Positions 15,214-21,811 of a stretch of 22,400 nt of DNA are shown here, one piece after another. The translations under genes and the position numbers were made by a program. The notes below the pieces were generated by a model. It was not told the DNA's origin and made no database searches. It saw only the letters and a program-made list of their open reading frames with translations. Numbering within the stretch: position 1 is the first letter of the stretch; each line of letters opens with the position of its first letter. Source of the DNA: a virus; IMG/VR virus record IMGVR_UViG_3300042006_000036, positions 1-22,400 of that record. One strand, written 5' to 3'.

Positions 15214-17908
15214 TCAAGACGTGCTGCGCGAGTACCAGGTAAGCGCAGAGACCACGGTTGAGCGGTGGCTGATCGATAACGTGAAGGGCTACGAGCGCCG
15301 CGACGTTCCTCCCATGAGCATTGCCATCAATGGATGCCTGACTAGCCAATCAGAGTGGGCTGACGCTCGCTTTGATGGTGGCGACCGGGTGCAGATCTGG
15401 ATAGAGCCAAAGGGTACAGACCCGATTTCTATCACCATCGCCGCCATTAAAGGCGTGCAAGCAGTGATGAAGCTCATCACGCCTAGGGTGAAGCTGCCAA
15501 AGACCGGTTCGCCGCAGCAGGGCAGCACGCTATCCAGTGCCAACGCAAAGGCCAACCAGGTTCGCTACGGCGACCCGGTGCGCGAGCTGTTCGGTGAGGA
15601 TGAGATTTTTCCTGACTATATAGTAGAGCCGCGCCGATACTTCAAAGGCCCGCGGGATGAGTGGCAGCACATGCTGTTGTGCATTACCCGTGGTGAGTGC
15701 CAGGTTAACCCGAGCGATATCAAGATCGGGAATACAGCCGTCATATCGCTGGGTGCAAACGCTACCGCACGGGTATACGGCCCTGGCGAAGACCTTAGCG
15801 ACGAGCCAGCCGCCAAGTGGTGGTACCAGGCACCTGAGGTGGGCGTAACCGCTACCGGTACGTCTGGCATCGAGCTGAAGACCACTGTCACGGTTCCACC
15901 GGTTCCAGGTGCCCAGGCTTATCAGTTCAACGGTGATTTGGTCGCCGTCCCAACTGGCGCCGGTGCATTCCCCGCTGGCTGGGCTGTTGGCATGATCCTG
16001 CGCATCGAGGTCATGTACCAATACATGGTCACTGCGGGCGGTGGCGCTGGTGGTCGTGATGTGATTTCCGGCCCGCTGGAGCAGCTTGGCGCCTTCCCTG
16101 GAATGCAGATCGAGGTGGTGGGGGCTAACGCTGGCCGCTATATCGTGAACGACTTCACGCTAGCGGCCGGCGGCGATCCGGCCCACATGACACTCAACAC
16201 CACCAGCGGCGCGCCGGTATCTGGCCTCTTGGCCGGCATTGGCTGGGCTTGCATTGGGTATGCTGGCCTTCGGTACCGCCTCACGGCGGCGAGTACGTCT
16301 CAGATTGCCGTAGACCGCCTGACTGACGCTGGCGTTACAGACAATGACTGGCCAGGATTTGACTTCATCGAAAGCAACTCAGCTGTTCTAAGGCTGGACA
16401 ATTCTAACCTTGAAGGCGACTGGGCTGGACCGTTTGCTCTGTGCCCACCAGGCCTCAAGGCAACCAAGCTCTCCTTCACAGTCCTGTTTCCAAGCGGGTT
16501 GGCAGGGGTAAACAACAAGGGCGACCTTGAGCCTTGGAGTGTCACCTACGAGTTTCAGTACCGGGATAGAACAACCGCAGGGGCCTGGGTTTCGTTCAGT
16601 GAAACGATCAGTGATCGAACTCTGGACCAGATCGGCTTCACGCGGGAGCTGACAACCGCGTCTGCTATTGAGCCAGAAGGCCGTATGCGCCGAATTGGCG
16701 CCAAGTCCACGCTGACCAACGTGCAGGACAATATCCAGTGGTACGACGTTCGGGCATTGCTTCCCAGCCCTACGAGTTACCCAGGCTGGACGATTCTGGC
16801 GCTATCGGCGGCCGGCGGCGGCAAGCTCTCAAGCCAAAGCGAGAACAAGGTTTCGGTCGTGGCCACGCGCAAGCTGCCGATCTTGGTAAATGGAGCCTGG
16901 ACGCCAGACAACCGCGTAACCCGTGATATCGCCCCAGCGTTCAACTACATCGCCAAGGCGCCCGGGTATCAGGACGCTGACATTGACACGGACGAACTTG
17001 CAGCGTTTGACGCAGTTTGCAAGGCCAGGGGTGACACCTTCAACCTGTCGATCGATTCGCTCATGACCGTCAAGGAAGCACTGAATACCGCGCTCGCCCC
17101 AGGCTTCGCAGAGTTCACCATCAGTCGCGGTCGCCTGCGCCCTGTGCGCGATCAGAAGCGGGAAGGCTTCGACACTGAGTACTTCCCGGCTGGCACGCAA
17201 GGTTATTCGGCCCAGAACATGAAGGGGCCGCTGCGTATCAGCTTCAAGTCGCCAGACCCAGGGTCAGAGCATGACGGCGTGGATGTTGAGTACAAGGATC
17301 GGCGCACCCGCCAAACCGAGACGGTTAAATGCCGCCTGCCTGGACAGCAAGGCCTGAAAGCCGAAAAGGTTCAAGCCTTGGGCATAGGTGACCGTGACCG
17401 GGCATATCGCTTGGGGATGCGCCGCGCAAGCGAAACCAGGTACCGCCGCTGGAGCTATTCGTTCGAAACCGAACTGGATGGCAACAACAGCGATTACATG
17501 GGCCTCGCCGGCGTTTCGGACGATACGCCCGGAAGAGGGCAGAGCGCCTTGCTGCTTGGAATATCCCTTGGCTCTGGCAGCTACATCCTCGAAAGCTCGG
17601 AAGCTTTCATATGGGAGCCAGGCGTAGCCCACACGGTAGGCATAAGGCGTCAAGACGGCACGCTCAGCGGGCCATGGACGGCCACAAGGATCGGCGATTA
17701 CCACCTGAGCATCCCGACGCTCGACTTCACCCCAGACACTAGTTGGGACAGGGAACCGCCTCACCTGCTGTTCGGCCCAGTAACCAGGGAATGCCACCGC
17801 GTCCTGATCAGCAAAGTAACCCCGAAAGGAAGCGAAAGCGTTTCGGTTCAAGGCTTCAACTATGACGACAGGGTTTACCTGTACGACAACGCGACTGCGC
17901 CCGACTAA
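15185..17908 (+). CDS. TipJ-family host specificity / tail tip protein, lambda gpJ-like
   Basis: The 907-residue protein starts with GTG inside the previous gene (29-base overlap). Residues 1-80 look like a small alpha/beta domain (MIEIYANKLDQDVLREYQVS, then DGGDRVQIWIEPKG) followed by a hydrophobic helix (ISITIAAIKGVQAVMKLI), reminiscent of a gpI-like part. Residues 110-200 carry the J signature (NQVRYGDPVRELFGEDEIFP and DEWQHMLLCITRGECQVNPS). The middle holds beta domains, and residues 600-760 include DIDTDELAAFDAVCKARGDT and GVDVEYKDRRTRQTET. It forms the central tip that contacts the host and organises the fibre. It is the last gene before a terminator, and the C-terminus is shorter than in lambda gpJ (1132 residues). 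Confidence 0.92.
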   Translation: MIEIYANKLDQDVLREYQVSAETTVERWLIDNVKGYERRDVPPMSIAINGCLTSQSEWADARFDGGDRVQIWIEPKGTDPISITIAAIKGVQAVMKLITPRVKLPKTGSPQQGSTLSSANAKANQVRYGDPVRELFGEDEIFPDYIVEPRRYFKGPRDEWQHMLLCITRGECQVNPSDIKIGNTAVISLGANATARVYGPGEDLSDEPAAKWWYQAPEVGVTATGTSGIELKTTVTVPPVPGAQAYQFNGDLVAVPTGAGAFPAGWAVGMILRIEVMYQYMVTAGGGAGGRDVISGPLEQLGAFPGMQIEVVGANAGRYIVNDFTLAAGGDPAHMTLNTTSGAPVSGLLAGIGWACIGYAGLRYRLTAASTSQIAVDRLTDAGVTDNDWPGFDFIESNSAVLRLDNSNLEGDWAGPFALCPPGLKATKLSFTVLFPSGLAGVNNKGDLEPWSVTYEFQYRDRTTAGAWVSFSETISDRTLDQIGFTRELTTASAIEPEGRMRRIGAKSTLTNVQDNIQWYDVRALLPSPTSYPGWTILALSAAGGGKLSSQSENKVSVVATRKLPILVNGAWTPDNRVTRDIAPAFNYIAKAPGYQDADIDTDELAAFDAVCKARGDTFNLSIDSLMTVKEALNTALAPGFAEFTISRGRLRPVRDQKREGFDTEYFPAGTQGYSAQNMKGPLRISFKSPDPGSEHDGVDVEYKDRRTRQTETVKCRLPGQQGLKAEKVQALGIGDRDRAYRLGMRRASETRYRRWSYSFETELDGNNSDYMGLAGVSDDTPGRGQSALLLGISLGSGSYILESSEAFIWEPGVAHTVGIRRQDGTLSGPWTATRIGDYHLSIPTLDFTPDTSWDREPPHLLFGPVTRECHRVLISKVTPKGSESVSVQGFNYDDRVYLYDNATAPD

Positions 17909-17924
17909 ATAACCAAAACCACAC

Positions 17925-17950
17925 AAGCCCGCCACTGCGCGGGCTTTTTT
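17925..17950 (+). terminator. Rho-independent terminator after the TipJ gene
   Basis: An 8-bp stem, AAGCCCGC (17925-17932) with GCGGGCTT (17939-17946) around a 6-base loop, runs into a T tract (17945-17950). It is 17 bases after the TipJ stop and 15 bases before the fibre start. It is near-identical to the element at 20823-20849. Confidence 0.88.
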
Positions 17951-17968
17951 GTGCCTGGAGAAAACATG
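17925..17968 (+). repeat. Terminator/leader cassette, copy A (upstream of fibre)
   Basis: The stem, T tract and following GCCTGGAGAAAAC-ATG form a unit that recurs at 20823-20867 (GCCTGGAGAAAAGC-ATG) and in a more diverged form at 9427-9474. The conserved part covers the terminator and the ribosome binding site and ends at the start codon. The genes that follow are unrelated to each other. Together copies A and B bracket the fibre and fibre-like genes. Confidence 0.75.
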
Positions 17969-19687
17969 CGAAATAACACGGGCAACCCTGTAGGGCCGGA
18001 CGGTTCTGGCGATCCAGAAGACCTATATGACAACAGTGGCATCATCGACCTCTTGGTGAACGGCCCTCTTGGCGAATACCTAAGCCGTCTCGGTGTCCCC
18101 CTGAAGTCGTGGCGCGGCATCATGAAACAGGTAACCGACTACCTCATTGCCCAAGGCTACGAGTCGGTCTATCTGGTTTACGGTGCAGGCGTGATAGTCC
18201 AACGCCAGACTCAGCTGATTCAACGCTCCGGCGAGTTGTACCGGGTCATGAATGCGGCGGACATCCCGCTGACCCTGACAGGCACATGGGCCACGGACCT
18301 GCCAAAACTTCAGGCGGTTGGTGATGCCGCCCTTAGATCTGCGCTGGCTGCGACGGACAGCAGCGTCCTTGTAGGGGGAGCCACAGCAAGCTCGATTGGC
18401 AAAATAGCCGGTGCTTTATCCGTAGATGCCGATGGCCGTGTGCGTACTACGAAAATAGCAGTAGGCACAAATCCGATGACGGGCTCTGCCGTCAGGGATG
18501 CTATCGGCGTTTACAGGAATCTCACAGGGGAAACAGACGCCCACGGCTTTGTCGAACACACAGTTATTGACGGGGTTACAGACTACGGGGGTTACGGGTC
18601 AGTAGATGTGACCACCATTCTTCGTGGCAGCAACAACCAGAATCACCTTTTCTCATATCAGAGTAGGCCGGAATATGCCGGTAGCGGGAATATTCAGCAT
18701 CTTGCCGATTTTCTTGCTCGCCCAGTTCATAGCGGAACCGGGGTAATTAACGAGAGAATCGGTATTGATGTCGGCGATTTAACTGTCACAAATGGCGGGA
18801 TAGTTGACCAGCAGATCGGCGTATATATACGCAACTTAACCTACGGCACCGCCAAGGTAGCCTTAAATATCGGCCAGTCTCAAGGGTTGGCTTTATATGC
18901 TCCAGGTGGCGCGAGAAGCTATCATGCTGGCCCCTTCCGGGTAGGTGTTGATGATGTATCTACCGTTCCTTTCAGCGTAGGCGTCGCAGGATCACCGAAT
19001 TTTTACATTCTGCCGCAGGCTGGATCAGCTACCGCAGGAGTTTCGGGTGATAGCTTTTTACGTCTTGCCACCAACGCAGTAACTCGTGTTGAGATCGGCA
19101 ATGCCGCTTCTCAGTCGGTACTGAGGCCTGGTGCGGATAACGCTCAGCCACTAGGCGATGCAACAAAGCGCTGGTCGGCAGTTTTTGCAGGTTCCGGCAC
19201 GATCAACACATCGGATGCCAGGGAGAAGACCGAGGTTCGTCAGCTCACCGCCGCCGAGATTGCCGCCGCCACGCAGCTAGCCAAAGAGATCGGTGCATTC
19301 CGCTTCCTGGCCGCCGTGGCGGAGAAGGGTGATGGTGCGCGTGAGCACATTGGTATGACTGTGCAGCGGGCAAAGGAAATCCTTGAGCAACATGGTCTAG
19401 ACCCATTCAGCTACAGCTTCATTTGCTACGACAAATGGGATAAGCAGGTGATCGAGCATGAGGCGCAGAAGCGCACACACCCAGCGGTTTACCGGAAAAC
19501 CATGACCGTGGACATGGGCGGCAATCCATTTAACGAACTGGTTACGGATGAATGGGAAGAGGTCACAGCCGAAGCCTGGACTGAGGTTTTGCAAGAAGCG
19601 GGCGACCGCTACAGCTTCCGTATGGACGGCCTTACCGCGTTCATTATTGCTGGTTTTGAGGCCCGCCTGTCTGCCCTTGAGGTCTGA
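17966..19687 (+). CDS. Tail fibre with C-terminal S74 intramolecular chaperone
   Basis: The start chosen is ATG 17966 behind GGAG with five-base spacing; an in-frame GTG at 17951 lies in the terminator tail. The 573-residue protein has an N-terminal virion-attachment region (DPEDLYDNSGIIDLLVNGPL, then LGVPLKSWRGIMKQV), a linker, and a beta-rich distal part at about 172-330 (TDAHGFVEHTVIDGVTDYGG, ARPVHSGTGVINERIGIDVG, GLALYAPGGARSYHAG). From about 400 follows an S74 chaperone with the Ser416/Lys421 dyad in NTSDAREKTEV. S74 domains help fibre trimers fold and then cut themselves off before the Ser. GC content drops relative to the tip genes. It probably determines adsorption. Confidence 0.9.
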   Translation: MRNNTGNPVGPDGSGDPEDLYDNSGIIDLLVNGPLGEYLSRLGVPLKSWRGIMKQVTDYLIAQGYESVYLVYGAGVIVQRQTQLIQRSGELYRVMNAADIPLTLTGTWATDLPKLQAVGDAALRSALAATDSSVLVGGATASSIGKIAGALSVDADGRVRTTKIAVGTNPMTGSAVRDAIGVYRNLTGETDAHGFVEHTVIDGVTDYGGYGSVDVTTILRGSNNQNHLFSYQSRPEYAGSGNIQHLADFLARPVHSGTGVINERIGIDVGDLTVTNGGIVDQQIGVYIRNLTYGTAKVALNIGQSQGLALYAPGGARSYHAGPFRVGVDDVSTVPFSVGVAGSPNFYILPQAGSATAGVSGDSFLRLATNAVTRVEIGNAASQSVLRPGADNAQPLGDATKRWSAVFAGSGTINTSDAREKTEVRQLTAAEIAAATQLAKEIGAFRFLAAVAEKGDGAREHIGMTVQRAKEILEQHGLDPFSYSFICYDKWDKQVIEHEAQKRTHPAVYRKTMTVDMGGNPFNELVTDEWEEVTAEAWTEVLQEAGDRYSFRMDGLTAFIIAGFEARLSALEV

Positions 19688-19715
19688 CACCGTATGCTCT
19701 GCGGGGCTAAGCACG

Positions 19716-19728
19716 TATAATCTGTGCA
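19716..19728 (+). promoter_or_regulatory. Putative sigma-70 promoter for the fibre-like gene
   Basis: A perfect TATAAT (19716-19721) lies in the 64-base gap after the fibre stop. The expected transcription start near 19728 gives a leader of about 24 bases before GTG 19752. No good -35 is present at 16-18 bases spacing (best is TATGCT at 19693), and a CTGACA at 19684-19689 is too far away. The promoter is therefore moderate or activator-dependent if real. Confidence 0.5.
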
Positions 19729-19751
19729 TAGCCTTTCAGACGGATTCTGAC

Positions 19752-20807
19752 GTGAGCAACACATTCAAGAGCCACAAACTTATAGCTGTCGCCGGCCTCG
19801 CAATGGGGCTTCTTTTTTCAGCTTCACCTAATGCAGATGTTTCCCAGCCAGTCAGCCGGTACCAGGTCGGCGAGGTTTTGGTGAAGGGCTCTGCGATGCG
19901 TGATGCCTTTATGGCTGCTAGGATTTTGCGCGGATCTACCGACGCCCACGGCTTCACAGACAACACCGTTCTGGATGAGGTAACAGACGCCGGCACGTAT
20001 GGCGCCTTTGATTCCGTGGTTCGCCTGCGCGGGCATAACGTGCAGGACCACGTCTACAGCTTCCAGGACAGGAACCGGTATGAGGGTTCAAATATCCTCA
20101 AGACCATGGGCGGCTTCATGTCTCGGCCCGTGCATTCAGGCACCGGCAAAATCCTTTTCCGTACTGGTATGGATATCGGTGACGTAGAGGTCGCAAGCCC
20201 TGGCCTGGTCGATCAGAACATTGGCCTGTTCATCCGCGATCAGCGTTCCGGCAACAACAACGCAGCGATCACGCTGGCTCAGTCAACCGGGCACACGCTC
20301 TATTCATCAGGCGCGGCACCCAGCTACCACAAGTCAAATATCGTTTTTGGGGCTGGAAGCGGCGCTGTAACCCCTGCGGACCTATCACAACTAGAAGGTG
20401 TGCGCGGTCTAAGTGACGCCGAGATAGCAGTAGCTTCGCGACTCCGGGAGCTTGTTAAGGCGTCTAGGCCAAAGCACGGAGGGCCTATTTATATCGGGCC
20501 GATTGCGCAAGATGTAATTGCAGCTTTTAAGGCGGAAGACCTGAGTGCTGATGACTACTCAGTAGTAAACCGAGAGGGCCAGGGGCTGGGGGTTAGACTC
20601 GATCAGTTGCTTGCGTTCATTTCCGCTCAGCCAGTAGTAGAGGGGTCGGCTCCTAAATATTACTGGCTTGCGCTTATATTCTTCATTGCCTTGGCGGCTA
20701 TTGTGATCGCCTGGCTTAATGGAAATATTCGTAAAAAGGGGGCGAAGATTTCAAGGATGGAAAAAGAAATCGCCTATATAAAAGACATGATCAAAAAATC
20801 CACATAA
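19752..20807 (+). CDS. Exported, membrane-anchored tail-fibre-like protein (moron candidate)
   Basis: The start chosen is GTG 19752, with GGA at 19742-19744; the frame reaches further up but only inside the fibre gene. The 351 residues comprise: a signal-peptide-like N-terminus (basic SNTFKSHK, hydrophobic LIAVAGLAMGLLFSA, then SPNA); residues about 46-200 paralogous to fibre residues 172-330 (TDAHGF, SRPVHSGTG and SYH motifs shared); an S74-like domain at about 200-298 (LSDAEIAVASRLRELVK, IGPIAQDVIAAF) with the catalytic Ser and Lys replaced by Ala209 and Leu214; a transmembrane helix at about 304-323 (YYWLALIFFIALAAIVIAWL); and a basic coiled-coil tail. The predicted topology puts the fibre domain in the periplasm with an inner-membrane anchor. 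It has its own -10 box and terminator, as morons do. The role is unknown; superinfection exclusion or host modification is possible. Confidence 0.8.
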   Translation: MSNTFKSHKLIAVAGLAMGLLFSASPNADVSQPVSRYQVGEVLVKGSAMRDAFMAARILRGSTDAHGFTDNTVLDEVTDAGTYGAFDSVVRLRGHNVQDHVYSFQDRNRYEGSNILKTMGGFMSRPVHSGTGKILFRTGMDIGDVEVASPGLVDQNIGLFIRDQRSGNNNAAITLAQSTGHTLYSSGAAPSYHKSNIVFGAGSGAVTPADLSQLEGVRGLSDAEIAVASRLRELVKASRPKHGGPIYIGPIAQDVIAAFKAEDLSADDYSVVNREGQGLGVRLDQLLAFISAQPVVEGSAPKYYWLALIFFIALAAIVIAWLNGNIRKKGAKISRMEKEIAYIKDMIKKST

Positions 20808-20822
20808 ACAATATTCCAATTA

Positions 20823-20867
20823 AAGGCCCGCCAAGCGCGGGCTTTTTTTCGCCTGGAGAAAAGCATG
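20823..20867 (+). repeat. Terminator/leader cassette, copy B (upstream of endolysin)
   Basis: This is a near-copy of 17925-17968: the same GCCCGC/GCGGGC stem, T tract and GCCTGGAGAAAA ribosome-binding leader ending at an ATG (20865). The two copies differ mainly in the loop and by one or two bases in the leader. They are in direct orientation about 2.9 kb apart. Confidence 0.75.
20826..20849 (+). terminator. Rho-independent terminator after the fibre-like gene
   Basis: GCCCGC (20826-20831) pairs with GCGGGC (20837-20842) around a 5-base loop, extended by a G-T and three A-T pairs, with seven T at 20843-20849. It begins 18 bases after the fibre-like gene and lies before the endolysin gene, so it would block transcription from the moron promoter into the lysis genes. 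Confidence 0.88.
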
Positions 20868-21290
20868 TCGACCACCGAAACCCGCGGGGTACGCAACAAC
20901 AACCCCGGCAACATCGACTACAACCCGGCCAACCAATGGCAGGGCCAGCTCAAGCCAGATCCGGCAATCGAAAAGCGGTTCGCCAGGTTCGACACCCCGG
21001 AGAATGGTATCCGCGCCCTGGGAAAGTTGCTGCTGACCTACCAGCGCAAGCATGGCCTGAAGACTGTGAAGGCGATCATCAGCCGGTGGGCGCCATCGGT
21101 GGAGAATGACACCGCCGCGTATGTGCGCGCCGTCGAGGCGAACACCGGAACCCGTCCGGGCTATGAAATCGACCTGACCCAACCCAAGGTCATGACAGGC
21201 TTCGTCAAGGCAATCATTCACCACGAGAACGCAGGCTATGCCTACCCTGATGCGGTGCTGGCTGAAGGCGTGCGGCGGGCGCTGGTATGA
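20865..21290 (+). CDS. Putative endolysin, 'RGVRNNNPGNI' family
   Basis: The 141-residue protein starts behind GGAG (20855-20858). The N-terminal RGVRNNNPGNIDYNPANQW and RFDTPENGIRALGKLLLTYQ with ISRWAPSVENDTAAYVRAV define a family found in many Pseudomonas and other proteobacterial phages, often annotated 'structural protein P5' after PRD1. The fold is thought to be lysozyme/transglycosylase-like. No signal peptide or membrane segment is visible, so if it is the endolysin it needs a holin. The position directly before Rz/Rz1 supports a lysis role. A virion-borne muramidase is the alternative. It ends in an ATGA overlap with Rz. Confidence 0.75.
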   Translation: MSTTETRGVRNNNPGNIDYNPANQWQGQLKPDPAIEKRFARFDTPENGIRALGKLLLTYQRKHGLKTVKAIISRWAPSVENDTAAYVRAVEANTGTRPGYEIDLTQPKVMTGFVKAIIHHENAGYAYPDAVLAEGVRRALV

Positions 21291-21811
21291 CGCCGGTACA
21301 GAAGCTGGCCGGCCTGGGGCTGGCAATCCTGCTGGCGCTGGCCATCGGGTTCGGCGGGGCGTGGCAAGTCCAAGACTGGCGCCTGGGCAAGAAGATGGCC
21401 GAGCGTATTGCGGAGCAGGGAGCCCGCCACCAGAAGGAATTGGATGCAATCACTGGCGAGGCCTGGCGTCAGCAGGCGGCCGAGCTGGATAAGCGCCTGG
21501 CCACCGAGGAAAAGCTCGCGCTCCAGGACCAACAACACACCAAGGAATTATCCGATGCCCAGCGCAACCAGGCTCGCCTGCGTGACCATCTTGCTACTGC
21601 TGATGTCCGGCTGTCAGTCCTCATTGAGGATTCAGCCAGTGGCTGCAACGTGCCTTCCACCCCCGGCGCCGTCGGCGTGGTTCATGCAGCCCGTCGAGCC
21701 CAACTTGACCCAGCGCATGCGCAACGAATTGTCGCCATCACCGACGCAGGGGACAACGCCATAATCGCCTTGCGTGCGTGCCAGGCGTACGTCAGGGCTA
21801 TTGCTCGCTGA
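21287..21811 (+). CDS. Rz: Rz-like inner-membrane spanin
   Basis: The 174-residue protein has an N-terminal membrane helix at about residues 7-27 (LAGLGLAILLALAIGFGGAW), then a long charged periplasmic coiled coil (LGKKMAERIAEQGARHQKEL, ELDKRLATEEKLALQDQQHT). The C-terminal part, with two Cys (residues about 119 and 164), is typical of phage lysis regulatory (LysB/Rz) proteins. With Rz1 it bridges inner and outer membranes and fuses them at the end of lysis. The ATG overlaps the endolysin stop. Its last 14 bases overlap the convergent SRAP gene. Confidence 0.88.
   Translation: MTPVQKLAGLGLAILLALAIGFGGAWQVQDWRLGKKMAERIAEQGARHQKELDAITGEAWRQQAAELDKRLATEEKLALQDQQHTKELSDAQRNQARLRDHLATADVRLSVLIEDSASGCNVPSTPGAVGVVHAARRAQLDPAHAQRIVAITDAGDNAIIALRACQAYVRAIAR
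21555..21764 (+). CDS. Rz1: Rz1-like outer-membrane lipoprotein spanin, nested in Rz
   Basis: This 69-residue gene lies wholly inside Rz in the +1 frame. It begins MPSATRLACVTILLLLMSGC, a lipoprotein signal with lipobox MSGC and acylated Cys20. The mature part is short and Pro-rich (PPPAPSAWFMQPVEP), as in Rz1 proteins. AAGGA at 21542-21546 gives an eight-base spacing to ATG 21555. The same frame stays open upstream to 21408, but that start would place the signal in mid-protein, so it is rejected. Confidence 0.85.
   Translation: MPSATRLACVTILLLLMSGCQSSLRIQPVAATCLPPPAPSAWFMQPVEPNLTQRMRNELSPSPTQGTTP

Noticed and set aside
17264-17935. Minus-strand open frame of 223 codons opposite the end of TipJ
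   Set aside because: It is a shadow of TipJ with no recognisable domain, and it starts at the terminator stem.
17951-17965. GTG 17951 as start of the tail fibre
   Set aside because: It lies immediately after the terminator T tract with no Shine-Dalgarno. ATG 17966 follows GGAG with good spacing.
19548-19751. Longer N-terminus for the fibre-like protein, starting inside the fibre gene
   Set aside because: The extra 68 residues are the out-of-frame reading of the fibre's end and of the promoter region. The GTG at 19752 gives a clean signal peptide and a fitting leader.
20820-21449. Minus-strand open frame of 209 codons opposite endolysin and Rz
   Set aside because: It lies opposite two well-supported + strand genes, includes the reverse of a terminator, and has the Pro/Arg/Gly-rich composition of an antisense shadow in GC-rich DNA.
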